DNA of 10,566 nucleotides from Erysipelotrichaceae bacterium (GTDB lineage: Bacteria > Bacillota_I > Bacilli_A > Erysipelotrichales > Erysipelotrichaceae). The notes beneath the pieces were generated by a model. The model searched no databases and was not told the DNA's origin. It saw nothing but the letters and a program-made list of their open reading frames with translations. Where the stretch lies: the NCBI GenBank assembly GCA_900754715.1, contig CAAEDX010000026.1, positions 1 through 10,566 of the forward strand, written 5' to 3'. Every line of letters starts with the position of its first letter. Position 1 is the first letter of the stretch. This document shows, piece after piece, positions 1 to 5,890 of this stretch. The translations under genes and the position numbers were made by a program.

Positions 1-36
1 ATTGACATAAGCATGATATCTTTCTTGAAAAGTCAT
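1..36 (-). CDS. 5' end of an unidentified minus-strand gene (partial)
   Basis: Read on the minus strand, position 36 begins an ATG followed by an open frame to the window edge, MTFQERYHAYVN. An AGAGAGG-like ribosome site lies 8 nt upstream of this ATG. A second in-frame ATG at 42 is too close to that site to be preferred. A good extended -10 promoter lies just upstream at 60-68. Only 12 codons are visible, so no family can be named. Promoter, ribosome site and start codon are spaced properly, which is why I call it a gene. Confidence 0.45.
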   Translation of the reverse strand, partial: MTFQERYHAYVN

Positions 37-59
37 TGTCATCGCCTCTCTTTACGACC

Positions 60-68
60 ATTATATCA
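60..68 (-). promoter_or_regulatory. Extended -10 promoter for the minus-strand gene at the left edge
   Basis: On the minus strand the bases read TGATATAAT, a perfect TATAAT hexamer with the upstream TGn extension. It lies about 24 nt before the ATG at 36. No convincing -35 hexamer is visible at 16-18 nt, which is usual for extended -10 promoters. Confidence 0.5.
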
Positions 69-214
69 TTTCATTTCATCAAGCAGTGACACTTCTTTTC
101 TATTTAGCATCAAGGACATAAATGATCGTTTAGGATCATCATTATTCTTTGTGCGATATCAAAAGGACAATCAATTTTCATATCATTTCGTCCAAACAAA
201 AGAGTTGTATTGTA

Positions 215-555
215 ATGAATAAAAAGATTGCGAATGATGATGATATCAGGTTGCCTTAGAATCAGTCGGATTAGATCCAGAAGATAAGAGAAAAGTAAAG
301 GCTTATTCTTTGGGAATGAAACAAAAAATGGTCATTGCACAGGCAATATTTGAGCAACAGAAGATTTTACTATTAGATGAGCCGACAAATGCTTTAGATG
401 AAGAAAGTATCTTAAAGTTTCGTAATATTTTGCTGCGCTTAAAAGAGAAAGGCTGTCTGATTATTATTGCCAGCCATAATAAAGAAAATATTTCAATTTT
501 ATGTGATAAAGTGTTGAAAATGGATAATGGCAAATTATGTCAAAATGAACAATGA
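215..555 (+). pseudogene. ABC transporter ATP-binding protein, 5'-truncated and frameshifted remnant
   Basis: The intact frame from 244 to the TGA at 553-555 encodes the C-terminal half of an ABC ATPase. It shows the signature-loop variant SLGMKQK, the Walker B and D-loop stretch ILLLDEPTNALD, and the H-loop ASHN. Walker A and the Q-loop are absent. In this frame a TGA at 241 blocks further extension. The next frame over the 30 bases before it reads NKKIANDDDIR, which fits the helical segment that normally precedes ALESVGLDPEDKRK, so a one-base frameshift near 245-252 is likely. Upstream of about 215 no frame looks like an ABC protein. No permease gene follows; the serS T-box does. The family resembles ATPases of ABC-2 type (bacteriocin-immunity or drug) exporters. 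The stretch is visibly more A+T-rich than its neighbours. It is almost certainly non-functional. Confidence 0.75.
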
Positions 556-616
556 ATCATTGAATTTGAGCGATCGCTCTATATTTCTGAATTATTGGAC
601 ACATCCCTCTGATTTA

Positions 617-645
617 TTGACTTTTTATACGCTTTCTTATAAAAT
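617..645 (+). promoter_or_regulatory. serS promoter
   Basis: TTGACT (617-622) and TAAAAT (640-645) are separated by 17 bp. This is a near-consensus housekeeping sigma promoter placed just before the T-box leader. Transcription would start near 652. Confidence 0.75.
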
Positions 646-651
646 AAGTGC

Positions 652-876
652 GAAAGCAATGAAGAGGAAAAGTAACTGTTTCATTCACCGAAGAGAAATG
701 ACGGATGGTGCAAGTCATGTGAAACGGAGCAGCGAAAAAGCACCTCTGAGCAAAACAGGGAATAAAGTATCTGTTTTCGGCAGCGCCGTTATCGCTTTGA
801 GTGATTCCGTTTGACGGAATAAGAAGGGTGGCAACACGAGGCATTCGTCCCTTTATGGTGCGAAGCCTCTTTTTTT
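652..876 (+). promoter_or_regulatory. Serine T-box leader (tRNA-Ser sensing riboswitch)
   Basis: The leader controls serS by reading uncharged tRNA-Ser. The lower stem I strand AGAGG (663-667) pairs with CCTCT (743-747), and an AGTAA loop-E-like element follows. The 3' side carries the specifier AGC (739-741, a serine codon, read by tRNA-Ser GCU) directly before ACCTCTGAG, the usual context. AAAACAG (752-758) pairs with CTGTTTT (771-777). ATTCCGT (804-810) pairs with ACGGAAT (814-820). The T-box sequence AGGGTGGCAACACG (825-838) holds the bulge TGGC, whose C is the expected partner of the discriminator G73 of tRNA-Ser. The antiterminator pairs AAGGG and ACGA (824-839) with TCGT and CCCTT (845-853). 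It is mutually exclusive with the terminator hairpin at 838-876. Uncharged tRNA should permit serS transcription. Confidence 0.95.
838..876 (+). terminator. T-box attenuator terminator of the serS leader
   Basis: GAGGC-A-TTCG (838-847) pairs with CGAAGCCTC (861-869), leaving one bulged A, and is followed by a run of seven T. Its 5' arm overlaps the antiterminator, so only one of the two structures can form. Confidence 0.9.
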
Positions 877-897
877 GCAGAACAGGGAGGATATAGC

Positions 898-2184
898 ATG
901 CTTGATATCAAATTCTTACGCGAGAATCCTGATCTCGTCAAAGAGAACATCAAAAAGAAATTTCAGGACCAGAAGCTTCCGCTGGTAGATGAAGTGATCG
1001 TCAAAGATCGTGAGCTGCGTACGATGAAACAGCGTGTGGATGATCTGCGCGCACAGCGCAATGCGATGAGCAAGCAGATCGGCGGTCTGATGAAGGAAGG
1101 AAAGAGAGACGAAGCGGAAGCAGTCAAACAGCAGGTTGCTTCCATGGCAGATGAGCTGAAGGAGATCGAGGAAAAAGAAGCAGTAGTCAGAGAGCGTGTG
1201 CAGGAGATCATGATGCAGATCCCGAATATGATCGATCCCAGCGTGCCGATCGGCAAGGATGATTCTGAGAATGTTGAACTGGAGAAGTTTGGCGAGCCTG
1301 TCGTCCCTGCTTTTGAGATTCCGTATCATACAGAGATCATGGAGAGGTTCAATGGTATCGATCTGGACAGCGCCAGAAAAGTTGCCGGAAACGGTTTCTA
1401 TTATTTGATGGGTGATATCGCGCGTCTGCACAGTGCTGTGATCTCCTATGCCCGTGATTTCATGATCGACAGAGGATTTACTTATGTTGTACCTCCATTC
1501 ATGATCCGCAGCAATGTCGTGACCGGTGTCATGAGCTTTGCGGAAATGGAAGGCATGATGTATAAGATCGAGGGAGAAGACCTGTATCTGATCGGTACGA
1601 GCGAGCACTCTATGATCGGCAAATTTATCGATACGATCTTGGATGAAAAAGATCTGCCTTATACGTACACCAGCTATTCTCCATGTTTCAGAAAGGAGAA
1701 AGGCGCGCATGGCATCGAGGAACGCGGCGTATATCGCATCCATCAGTTTGAAAAGCAGGAAATGATCGTTGTCTGCAAGCCGGAAGAAAGCGCGGATTGG
1801 TTCGTCAAGCTGTATATGAATACTGTGGATCTGTTCCGCAGCCTGGATATTCCGGTCAGGACGCTGGAATGCTGTTCAGGTGATCTGGCTGATTTGAAAT
1901 GCAAGTCTGTTGATGTCGAAGCATGGTCTCCGCGTCAGCAGAAATACTTTGAAGTCGGAAGCTGCTCTAACCTGACGGATGCTCAGGCCAGAAGACTGAA
2001 GATCCGTGTCAAAGGCAGCAATGGAAAATACTTTGCGCATACACTGAACAATACGGTCGTCGCGCCGCCGCGCATGTTGATCGCGTTCCTGGAGAATAAC
2101 CTGAATGAAGATGGTTCAGTCAATGTTCCGGAAGTGCTCAGACCTTATATGGGCGGTCAGGAGAAGTTGATTCCGAAAAAATAA
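898..2184 (+). CDS. serS: Seryl-tRNA synthetase
   Basis: This class II synthetase attaches serine to tRNA-Ser (and to tRNA-Sec where present) through a seryl-adenylate in the cytosol. The ATG at 898 follows GGGAGG by 7 nt. The 428 residues match the family length. An N-terminal Glu/Lys/Arg-rich antiparallel coiled coil (about residues 30-110) is the tRNA-binding arm. The serine-binding TSEHS is at 234-238, motif 2 SPCFRKEKG starts at 261, and motif 3 ends with the ATP-binding Arg392. The catalytic domain differs from the common bacterial form. Motif 2 continues GIEERGVYRIHQFEKQEM, and motif 3 is LNNTVVAPPR where most bacterial enzymes have LNGSGLAVGR. That resembles the archaeal-like wording seen in a subset of Firmicute enzymes. 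Regulation is by the serine T-box just upstream. Identity is certain; the subfamily remark is from memory. Confidence 0.97.
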   Translation: MLDIKFLRENPDLVKENIKKKFQDQKLPLVDEVIVKDRELRTMKQRVDDLRAQRNAMSKQIGGLMKEGKRDEAEAVKQQVASMADELKEIEEKEAVVRERVQEIMMQIPNMIDPSVPIGKDDSENVELEKFGEPVVPAFEIPYHTEIMERFNGIDLDSARKVAGNGFYYLMGDIARLHSAVISYARDFMIDRGFTYVVPPFMIRSNVVTGVMSFAEMEGMMYKIEGEDLYLIGTSEHSMIGKFIDTILDEKDLPYTYTSYSPCFRKEKGAHGIEERGVYRIHQFEKQEMIVVCKPEESADWFVKLYMNTVDLFRSLDIPVRTLECCSGDLADLKCKSVDVEAWSPRQQKYFEVGSCSNLTDAQARRLKIRVKGSNGKYFAHTLNNTVVAPPRMLIAFLENNLNEDGSVNVPEVLRPYMGGQEKLIPKK

Positions 2185-2274
2185 ACTCGTGTCAATGTTT
2201 TGTGCTGAGATGTCATCATGTCTTTATGAGACATGAATAATTTCTTGAATTACCGATACAATAAATATCGCTTT

Positions 2275-2320
2275 AAAACCATAAATAACACTTTAAATAT
2301 CGTGTTTTTTATGGTTTTTT
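2275..2320 (+). terminator. serS transcription terminator
   Basis: The arms at 2275-2291 and 2302-2318 form a 17-bp A+T-rich stem with a single mismatch, a 10-nt loop and a T-rich 3' tail. It lies 91 nt after the serS stop. A smaller hairpin, CATGTCT (2217-2223) with AGACATG (2229-2235), precedes it and may be a 3' stabilising structure. Confidence 0.85.
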
Positions 2321-2461
2321 CTTTAATTGTATCCTTTCTGATATACATCGAATCCATTGGATATGGATAATCTACAAGCTCATTGCAAGTTTTTTTAAGC
2401 GTAATAAGGCCATTTCGAATTTGGTCAAGGCAATTCGGCTTTTCAGGATCTGAACATGTAT

Positions 2462-2469
2462 GTTACACT
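2462..2469 (+). promoter_or_regulatory. Candidate extended -10 element of the GNAT gene
   Basis: TGTTACACT (2461-2469) looks like an extended -10 box (TG-T-TACACT). It ends only 6 nt before the likely ATG at 2476, so transcription would begin at or next to the start codon. No good -35 is seen. There is no Shine-Dalgarno sequence in the 20 nt before the ATG. Confidence 0.4.
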
Positions 2470-2475
2470 GTAGAT

Positions 2476-3027
2476 ATGAAATTGACTATTCGATCGTATC
2501 ACCAAATGAAAGAGATATCTCGTCGCCAGGTCGATCATTTCGTCCATCATTGCTGGAATGAGCATATGGAATCAGCGATTCATCCGAATGACTGTTCTGT
2601 CTTGTCATTCATCTTAAGTGAGGATGAGCGGATGATCGGGTATGCTGGGCTGATCAAACTTGTTGTTCAGATCGATGATCGGAAAATGCATGTTGGAGCT
2701 GTTTCGTGTTTTTGCATCGATCCTGATCATCGTCGTCTTGGTTATGGATCATATTTATTCGAATATTTAACGATCACATTGATAAATATGAAGGAGCTTG
2801 ATCTTGGTTTGTTTACCTGTTCAGAACAACTGAACTCTTTTTACTTGCGTCAGAAACGATGGCGCTTAGCTGACTTGATATTGTATGCAGATAATCGGGA
2901 AGGATATGACAGCATAAAAGAAAAACTGAATGTCATGGCTTTGGCTGCTTCTGAAGCCTTCGATCCTCAGCTGTTCAAGAAGAAGCTTCATATCCATCTT
3001 TATCTTCCGGATGGTTTATTCATCTAG
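2476..3027 (+). CDS. GNAT-family N-acetyltransferase
   Basis: This is a predicted acetyl-CoA-dependent acyltransferase of unknown substrate, 183 residues and cytosolic. The diagnostic motif A is VSCFCIDPDHRRLGYGSYLF, in which RRLGYG (the Q/R-x-x-G-x-G/A loop) binds the pyrophosphate of CoA. A later segment, GLFTCSEQLNSFYLRQKRW, matches the usual final strand and helix carrying a Tyr general acid. The open frame extends upstream to a TTG at 2383, but that part has no ribosome site and no family-like sequence. I therefore take the ATG at 2476 (MKLTIRSYHQM). No ribosome site precedes this ATG either, which suggests a leaderless transcript. It stands alone between the serS terminator and a gene-free stretch, so context gives no hint of substrate. 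Confidence 0.85.
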   Translation: MKLTIRSYHQMKEISRRQVDHFVHHCWNEHMESAIHPNDCSVLSFILSEDERMIGYAGLIKLVVQIDDRKMHVGAVSCFCIDPDHRRLGYGSYLFEYLTITLINMKELDLGLFTCSEQLNSFYLRQKRWRLADLILYADNREGYDSIKEKLNVMALAASEAFDPQLFKKKLHIHLYLPDGLFI

Positions 3028-3412
3028 CCTTCTGCTGCGCTGAAGGAAAAAAATATCAAGAAGGGGAAAAATGATCGTTGCACTTATTTATGCAGAATTT
3101 GTGATCCTGTGACTGATCGGACTTTTTCAGCCGCAAGATCACGTTTGCTTACGGCATTTTCTGTTGCAATTCTTGAGACGTTATGGATGCTGGTCTCGAT
3201 GATCTTACACTAAGGTGAAGATTTCTGTTTGGAAGAAGCCATAAAAGATACCTCCGATCAAAGTGAGGCATCCAGATCCTGACAAAGATCATGATACGCG
3301 CAGGCAGAGTGAATATAATTTGCAGTTTTTGGAGATTAAACGCAATTTTAGCTTTCTTAGCGTTGCATTTATTTTTTCACTTCAGCGTCTTCAGCTGACA
3401 AATAAATGGTGC
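3028..3412. other. Gene-free stretch with possible decayed coding sequence
   Basis: About 385 bases hold no convincing gene. A good ribosome site (AAGGGG) precedes an ATG at 3071, but the frame stops after 13 hydrophobic codons (MIVALIYAEFVIL). Other frames give short hydrophobic snatches, for example LLTAFSVAILETLWMLVSMIL on the plus strand and LTLIGGIFYGFFQTEIFTLV on the minus strand, each soon interrupted. This fits an eroded small membrane-protein gene, but I cannot name a family. A weak 5-bp hairpin (AACGC/GCGTT, near 3338-3365) followed by T-rich sequence could be a remnant terminator. Confidence 0.4.
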
Positions 3413-3442
3413 TTGCTATTTTGGGTAGTGCTGTGCTATAAT
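3413..3442 (+). promoter_or_regulatory. SRP RNA promoter
   Basis: TTGCTA (3413-3418) lies 18 bp from TATAAT (3437-3442), which carries the TGn extension (TGC, 3434-3436). The predicted start near 3448-3449 coincides with the 5' arm of the SRP RNA closing stem. Confidence 0.8.
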
Positions 3443-3447
3443 ATCCC

Positions 3448-3530
3448 TGCTACTGCAATGGTATCTTACGAATCAGGTCAGGTCGGGAACGAAGCAGCCT
3501 TAAGGAAGCTCTATCATGTGCGGTAGCTTT
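3448..3530 (+). ncRNA. ffs: Signal recognition particle RNA, short 4.5S type
   Basis: This RNA scaffolds Ffh in the signal recognition particle for co-translational membrane targeting. The conserved helix 8 core is plain: CAGGTCAGGTC (3474-3484), a GGAA tetraloop (3486-3489) closed by G3485-C3490, then GAAGCAGCC (3491-3499). Bases at these positions are nearly identical to E. coli 4.5S RNA. The ends pair as GCTAC (3449-3453) with GTAGC (3523-3527), then GCA with TGC. A T-rich tail follows and could act as the terminator with the closing stem. Its length of about 80 nt leaves no room for the Alu domain of B. subtilis scRNA. In B. subtilis the scr gene lies between tadA and dnaX; here it lies before tadA. 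Exact ends are inferred. Confidence 0.92.
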
Positions 3531-3539
3531 TGTTTTATA

Positions 3540-3555
3540 TGTTTCACGTGAAACA
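3540..3555. promoter_or_regulatory. parS site 1 (ParB/Spo0J centromere)
   Basis: TGTTTCACGTGAAACA is a perfect palindrome that matches the Firmicute parS consensus TGTTNCACGTGAAACA. The symmetry extends to 20 bp (3538-3557). It sits between the SRP RNA tail and the tadA ribosome site. ParB loads here to nucleate chromosome segregation complexes and SMC loading, normally near oriC. Confidence 0.93.
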
Positions 3556-3569
3556 TACGGAGGAGTATC

Positions 3570-4067
3570 ATGTCAGACCGGTTTATGATGGAAGCAATCA
3601 AACAAGCAAAAAAAGCATGGGATATCGATGAAGTGCCGATCGGCTGCGTCATCGTCAAAGATGGCAAAGTAATTGCCAGAGCGTTTAATCGCCGAGAAAA
3701 CACACAGCAATCGATTGCTCATGCCGAGATTCTTGCTATCCAGAAAGCGTGCAAAAAGCTGAAAAGCTGGCGGCTTGATGGCTGCGATCTGTATGTTACT
3801 CTTGAACCATGCCCGATGTGTGCTGGCGCGATCCTGCAGTCCAGGATCCGTAAAGTTTATTACGGCGCCAGTGATCCTAAAGGCGGAAGCATTGAAAGCT
3901 GTATGAAGATGTATAAAACCAGCGGATTTAATCATTATCCTGAGGTAGAGGCGGGATTGATGAAAGAGGAATGCGCAAATATGTTGCGTAATTTCTTTCG
4001 CATCAAGCGGATTCAAAAAAAAGCGATTCAAGCAAAGAAGACAGATATCGAAGAAGGGCATTGTTAG
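3570..4067 (+). CDS. tadA: tRNA-specific adenosine deaminase
   Basis: It deaminates the wobble adenosine A34 of tRNA-Arg(ACG) to inosine so that one tRNA reads CGU, CGC and CGA. The 165-residue protein has the cytidine/deoxycytidylate deaminase fold. His51 and Glu53 (HAE; zinc ligand and proton shuttle) and Cys81 and Cys84 in PCPMC (zinc ligands) are all present. The C-terminus, FFRIKRIQKKA, is the basic tail common in TadA. The ATG at 3570 follows GGAGGAG (3559-3565) closely. No separate promoter is obvious between the SRP RNA and tadA, so readthrough from the RNA promoter is possible. The parS site lies in this leader. A terminator overlaps its stop codon. Confidence 0.95.
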   Translation: MSDRFMMEAIKQAKKAWDIDEVPIGCVIVKDGKVIARAFNRRENTQQSIAHAEILAIQKACKKLKSWRLDGCDLYVTLEPCPMCAGAILQSRIRKVYYGASDPKGGSIESCMKMYKTSGFNHYPEVEAGLMKEECANMLRNFFRIKRIQKKAIQAKKTDIEEGHC

Positions 4068-4088
4068 CGCTCTTCTTTTGATTTTATC
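4051..4088 (+). terminator. tadA terminator overlapping the stop codon
   Basis: AAGAAGGGC (4051-4059) pairs with GCTCTTCTT (4069-4077) with one G-U wobble and a 9-nt loop, followed by TTTTGATTTT-like sequence. The TAG stop (4065-4067) lies in the loop. The stem is moderate and the T-tract interrupted, so termination may be partial. Confidence 0.65.
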
Positions 4089-4123
4089 CGCTTCAAGTGA
4101 TGATGCTAAAGCATTGTTGACTA

Positions 4124-4132
4124 TGATATAAT
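4124..4132 (+). promoter_or_regulatory. dnaX operon extended -10 promoter
   Basis: TGATATAAT is a perfect extended -10. The -35 region is poor. The predicted start near 4139 would give a leader of about 26 nt before the ATG at 4165. Confidence 0.7.
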
Positions 4133-4164
4133 GGACACAGTATCTGATGGAAAGAAGGGGTGCT

Positions 4165-5886
4165 ATGGCATATCAGGCATTATACCGAAAATACAGACCG
4201 GTCAGCTTTGATGGAGTAGCAGGACAGAAGCCAATCGTCAAAACATTGCAAAATGCGGTCAGACAACATCGGATCGCACACGCATATTTGTTTTGCGGAC
4301 CGCGCGGTACAGGGAAGACATCGATTGCAAAGATCTTTGCTAAGATGCTCAACTGTGAATCAGAGGAAAACGCGCCTTGTGGTAAATGTCACAACTGCAT
4401 CGAGTTTCAAAACGGTTCTCATCCGGACATCATTGAGATCGATGCCGCAAGCAATAACGGTGTGGAAGAAGTCCGTAATTTGATCGAGAAAGTGAAATAT
4501 GCGCCGATCGAAGGAAAATATAAAGTATATATCATCGATGAGGTGCATATGATGTCTACTGGTGCGTTTAATGCTTTGTTAAAGACAATCGAGGAACCGC
4601 CGGAACATGTGATCTTCATCTTTGCGACAACAGAGCCGCACAAAGTTTTGCCGACGATCATTTCACGCTGTCAGCGCTTTGACTTTAATAAAGTTTCAAT
4701 TACGGATATGGTGGAACGGCTGGATTATGTCCTGGATCAAGAGCATATTCATATGGAACCTGAAGCAGTCAGGCTTGTCGCTACGTTATCCGAGGGCGGC
4801 ATGCGTGACGCGCTTTCGATATTGGACCAGTGCATCGCGTATGCACAAGATGATATCACGGTCAATGATGTGAATACGATATATGGCATCACCACACCTG
4901 CTGAAAAGGGGACGCTATTATCACATGTATTGAATCGGAATTATGCAGAGCTGACGCAGCAGATCGAGACGTTGAGTGAGCAAGGTACGGATATCCGACG
5001 TCTGACTGCTGATTTGGTAGACATGCTGAAAGACAGCCTTGTTTATACATATACAGAGGATGTCTCCTTGGTGCAAGATATCTATCTGGAAGTGATCAGA
5101 AATATCTTGGCGGATGTACCTGCGGCAAAACGGCTTCATATGATCGATATATTGATGGAAACGCTGGAAAAGTATCGGATCGCATCAGATGCGGCTTCTT
5201 ATTTTGAAATTGCTATGTTAAAGATGATGGAAGTGCCAGAGGCTGTAAATGTGGTTGAACCTGTAAGTATGAAACAGCCTGAGGCTGTTGTTTCTATGCC
5301 AAAAGCGGATCCTGATCCGATTCCAACGGTGGTGATGAGTGTTTCACGTGAAACACCAGAGGAACAACCAAAAAAAGTCAAAAAGACAAAGAAAACAAAA
5401 GCACAGGAACCAGTCACGTATGAAGATGAATACATCATCGCGCTGTTGGCAGGTGCCAATAAACAGCATAAGCAAAGCGATCTGGAACACTTTAATGATA
5501 TAGCCAGCTATCTGAATGAGCTTGACTGGGTAAAATATGCGAATGCGCTGAAACATGCCGTGATCGTGGGCAGTGGGATCAATTATCTCGTATTGTCCGT
5601 AGAAAGTCCGCTTGAAGCAAGGGAGATCAATGATCTGGAAGCCAATGACAATATGGAAGATTTCATCAAAGTGCTGCTTGGGGTACAGAAAAAAGTATTT
5701 GCCATCGATGAGCGCCAGCGGCAGCAAGTCATCCAGAAATTCAAAGAACTTATGCAGCAAGGAACCTTGCCAGAGCCAGTACAAGTAAAATTAACACAGC
5801 GAAAGCAAGACGAACAAAATGAGCCGACGACAGAAGAGAAACTGACAGATCTATTCGGAGATGAGATCATCATGATGGAGGAATGA
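4165..5886 (+). CDS. dnaX: DNA polymerase III subunits tau/gamma (clamp loader)
   Basis: DnaX is the ATPase core of the clamp loader that places the beta sliding clamp on primed DNA at the replication fork. From the ATG at 4165 it has 573 residues. An upstream in-frame ATG at 4147 lacks a ribosome site, whereas GAAGGGG precedes 4165 and the family begins MAYQALYRKYRP. Visible features are Walker A GPRGTGKT (45-52), four zinc-ligand Cys (64, 72, 75, 78), Walker B VYIIDEVH (121-128) and the SRC arginine-finger motif (167-169). Domain III ends before about 375. A Pro/Lys-rich linker (about 375-415) follows, then the C-terminal tau region. The linker DNA holds a perfect parS site (codons 392-397) and an in-frame A-AAA-AAA heptamer (codons 402-404) that could yield a short gamma form by -1 frameshifting. 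First gene of dnaX-ybaB-recR. Confidence 0.97.
   Translation: MAYQALYRKYRPVSFDGVAGQKPIVKTLQNAVRQHRIAHAYLFCGPRGTGKTSIAKIFAKMLNCESEENAPCGKCHNCIEFQNGSHPDIIEIDAASNNGVEEVRNLIEKVKYAPIEGKYKVYIIDEVHMMSTGAFNALLKTIEEPPEHVIFIFATTEPHKVLPTIISRCQRFDFNKVSITDMVERLDYVLDQEHIHMEPEAVRLVATLSEGGMRDALSILDQCIAYAQDDITVNDVNTIYGITTPAEKGTLLSHVLNRNYAELTQQIETLSEQGTDIRRLTADLVDMLKDSLVYTYTEDVSLVQDIYLEVIRNILADVPAAKRLHMIDILMETLEKYRIASDAASYFEIAMLKMMEVPEAVNVVEPVSMKQPEAVVSMPKADPDPIPTVVMSVSRETPEEQPKKVKKTKKTKAQEPVTYEDEYIIALLAGANKQHKQSDLEHFNDIASYLNELDWVKYANALKHAVIVGSGINYLVLSVESPLEAREINDLEANDNMEDFIKVLLGVQKKVFAIDERQRQQVIQKFKELMQQGTLPEPVQVKLTQRKQDEQNEPTTEEKLTDLFGDEIIMMEE
5340..5355. promoter_or_regulatory. parS site 2, inside dnaX
   Basis: This is the same perfect 16-bp palindrome TGTTTCACGTGAAACA as at 3540, with symmetry extending to 18 bp (5339-5356). 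It is embedded in the codons for S-V-S-R-E-T of the DnaX linker, where the protein sequence should be tolerant. The two copies lie 1.8 kb apart. Confidence 0.92.
5370..5423 (+). other. Candidate -1 frameshift site in dnaX
   Basis: In the dnaX frame the bases read CC-A-AAA-AAA-G, a slippery A AAA AAA heptamer at 5370-5376. A purine-rich AGAGGA (5358-5363), which could act as an upstream Shine-Dalgarno-like stimulator, ends 6 nt before it. A -1 slip would add 15 codons and stop at TGA 5421-5423, giving a protein of about 419 residues. E. coli makes its 431-residue gamma from tau by a -1 shift at a similar place. No strong downstream hairpin is evident; transcriptional slippage on the A-run is an alternative mechanism. 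Confidence 0.55.
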
Positions 5887-5890
5887 GAAA

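Noticed and set aside
13..222. 69-codon plus-strand frame at the left edge
   Set aside because: It covers the start and promoter of the minus-strand gene, has no ribosome site and no family-like sequence.
916..1743. Long minus-strand open frame opposite serS
   Set aside because: It is an antisense shadow of serS with no start signals or family features. Similar shadows lie opposite tadA, dnaX and the SEDS gene.
3029..3055. Hairpin CCTTC/GAAGG after the GNAT stop, next to a homopolymer run, considered as a terminator
   Set aside because: The run following it on the plus strand is A, not T, and on the minus strand the T-run precedes the stem, so it fits neither direction.
3071..3244. Frame that becomes continuous if TGA is read as tryptophan
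   Set aside because: dnaX, ybaB and the SEDS gene all end at TGA in the right place, so TGA is a stop codon in this organism.
3263..3526. Open frame of 87 codons on the plus strand
   Set aside because: Its second half is the SRP RNA and its promoter, it has no ribosome site, and its sequence resembles no protein family.
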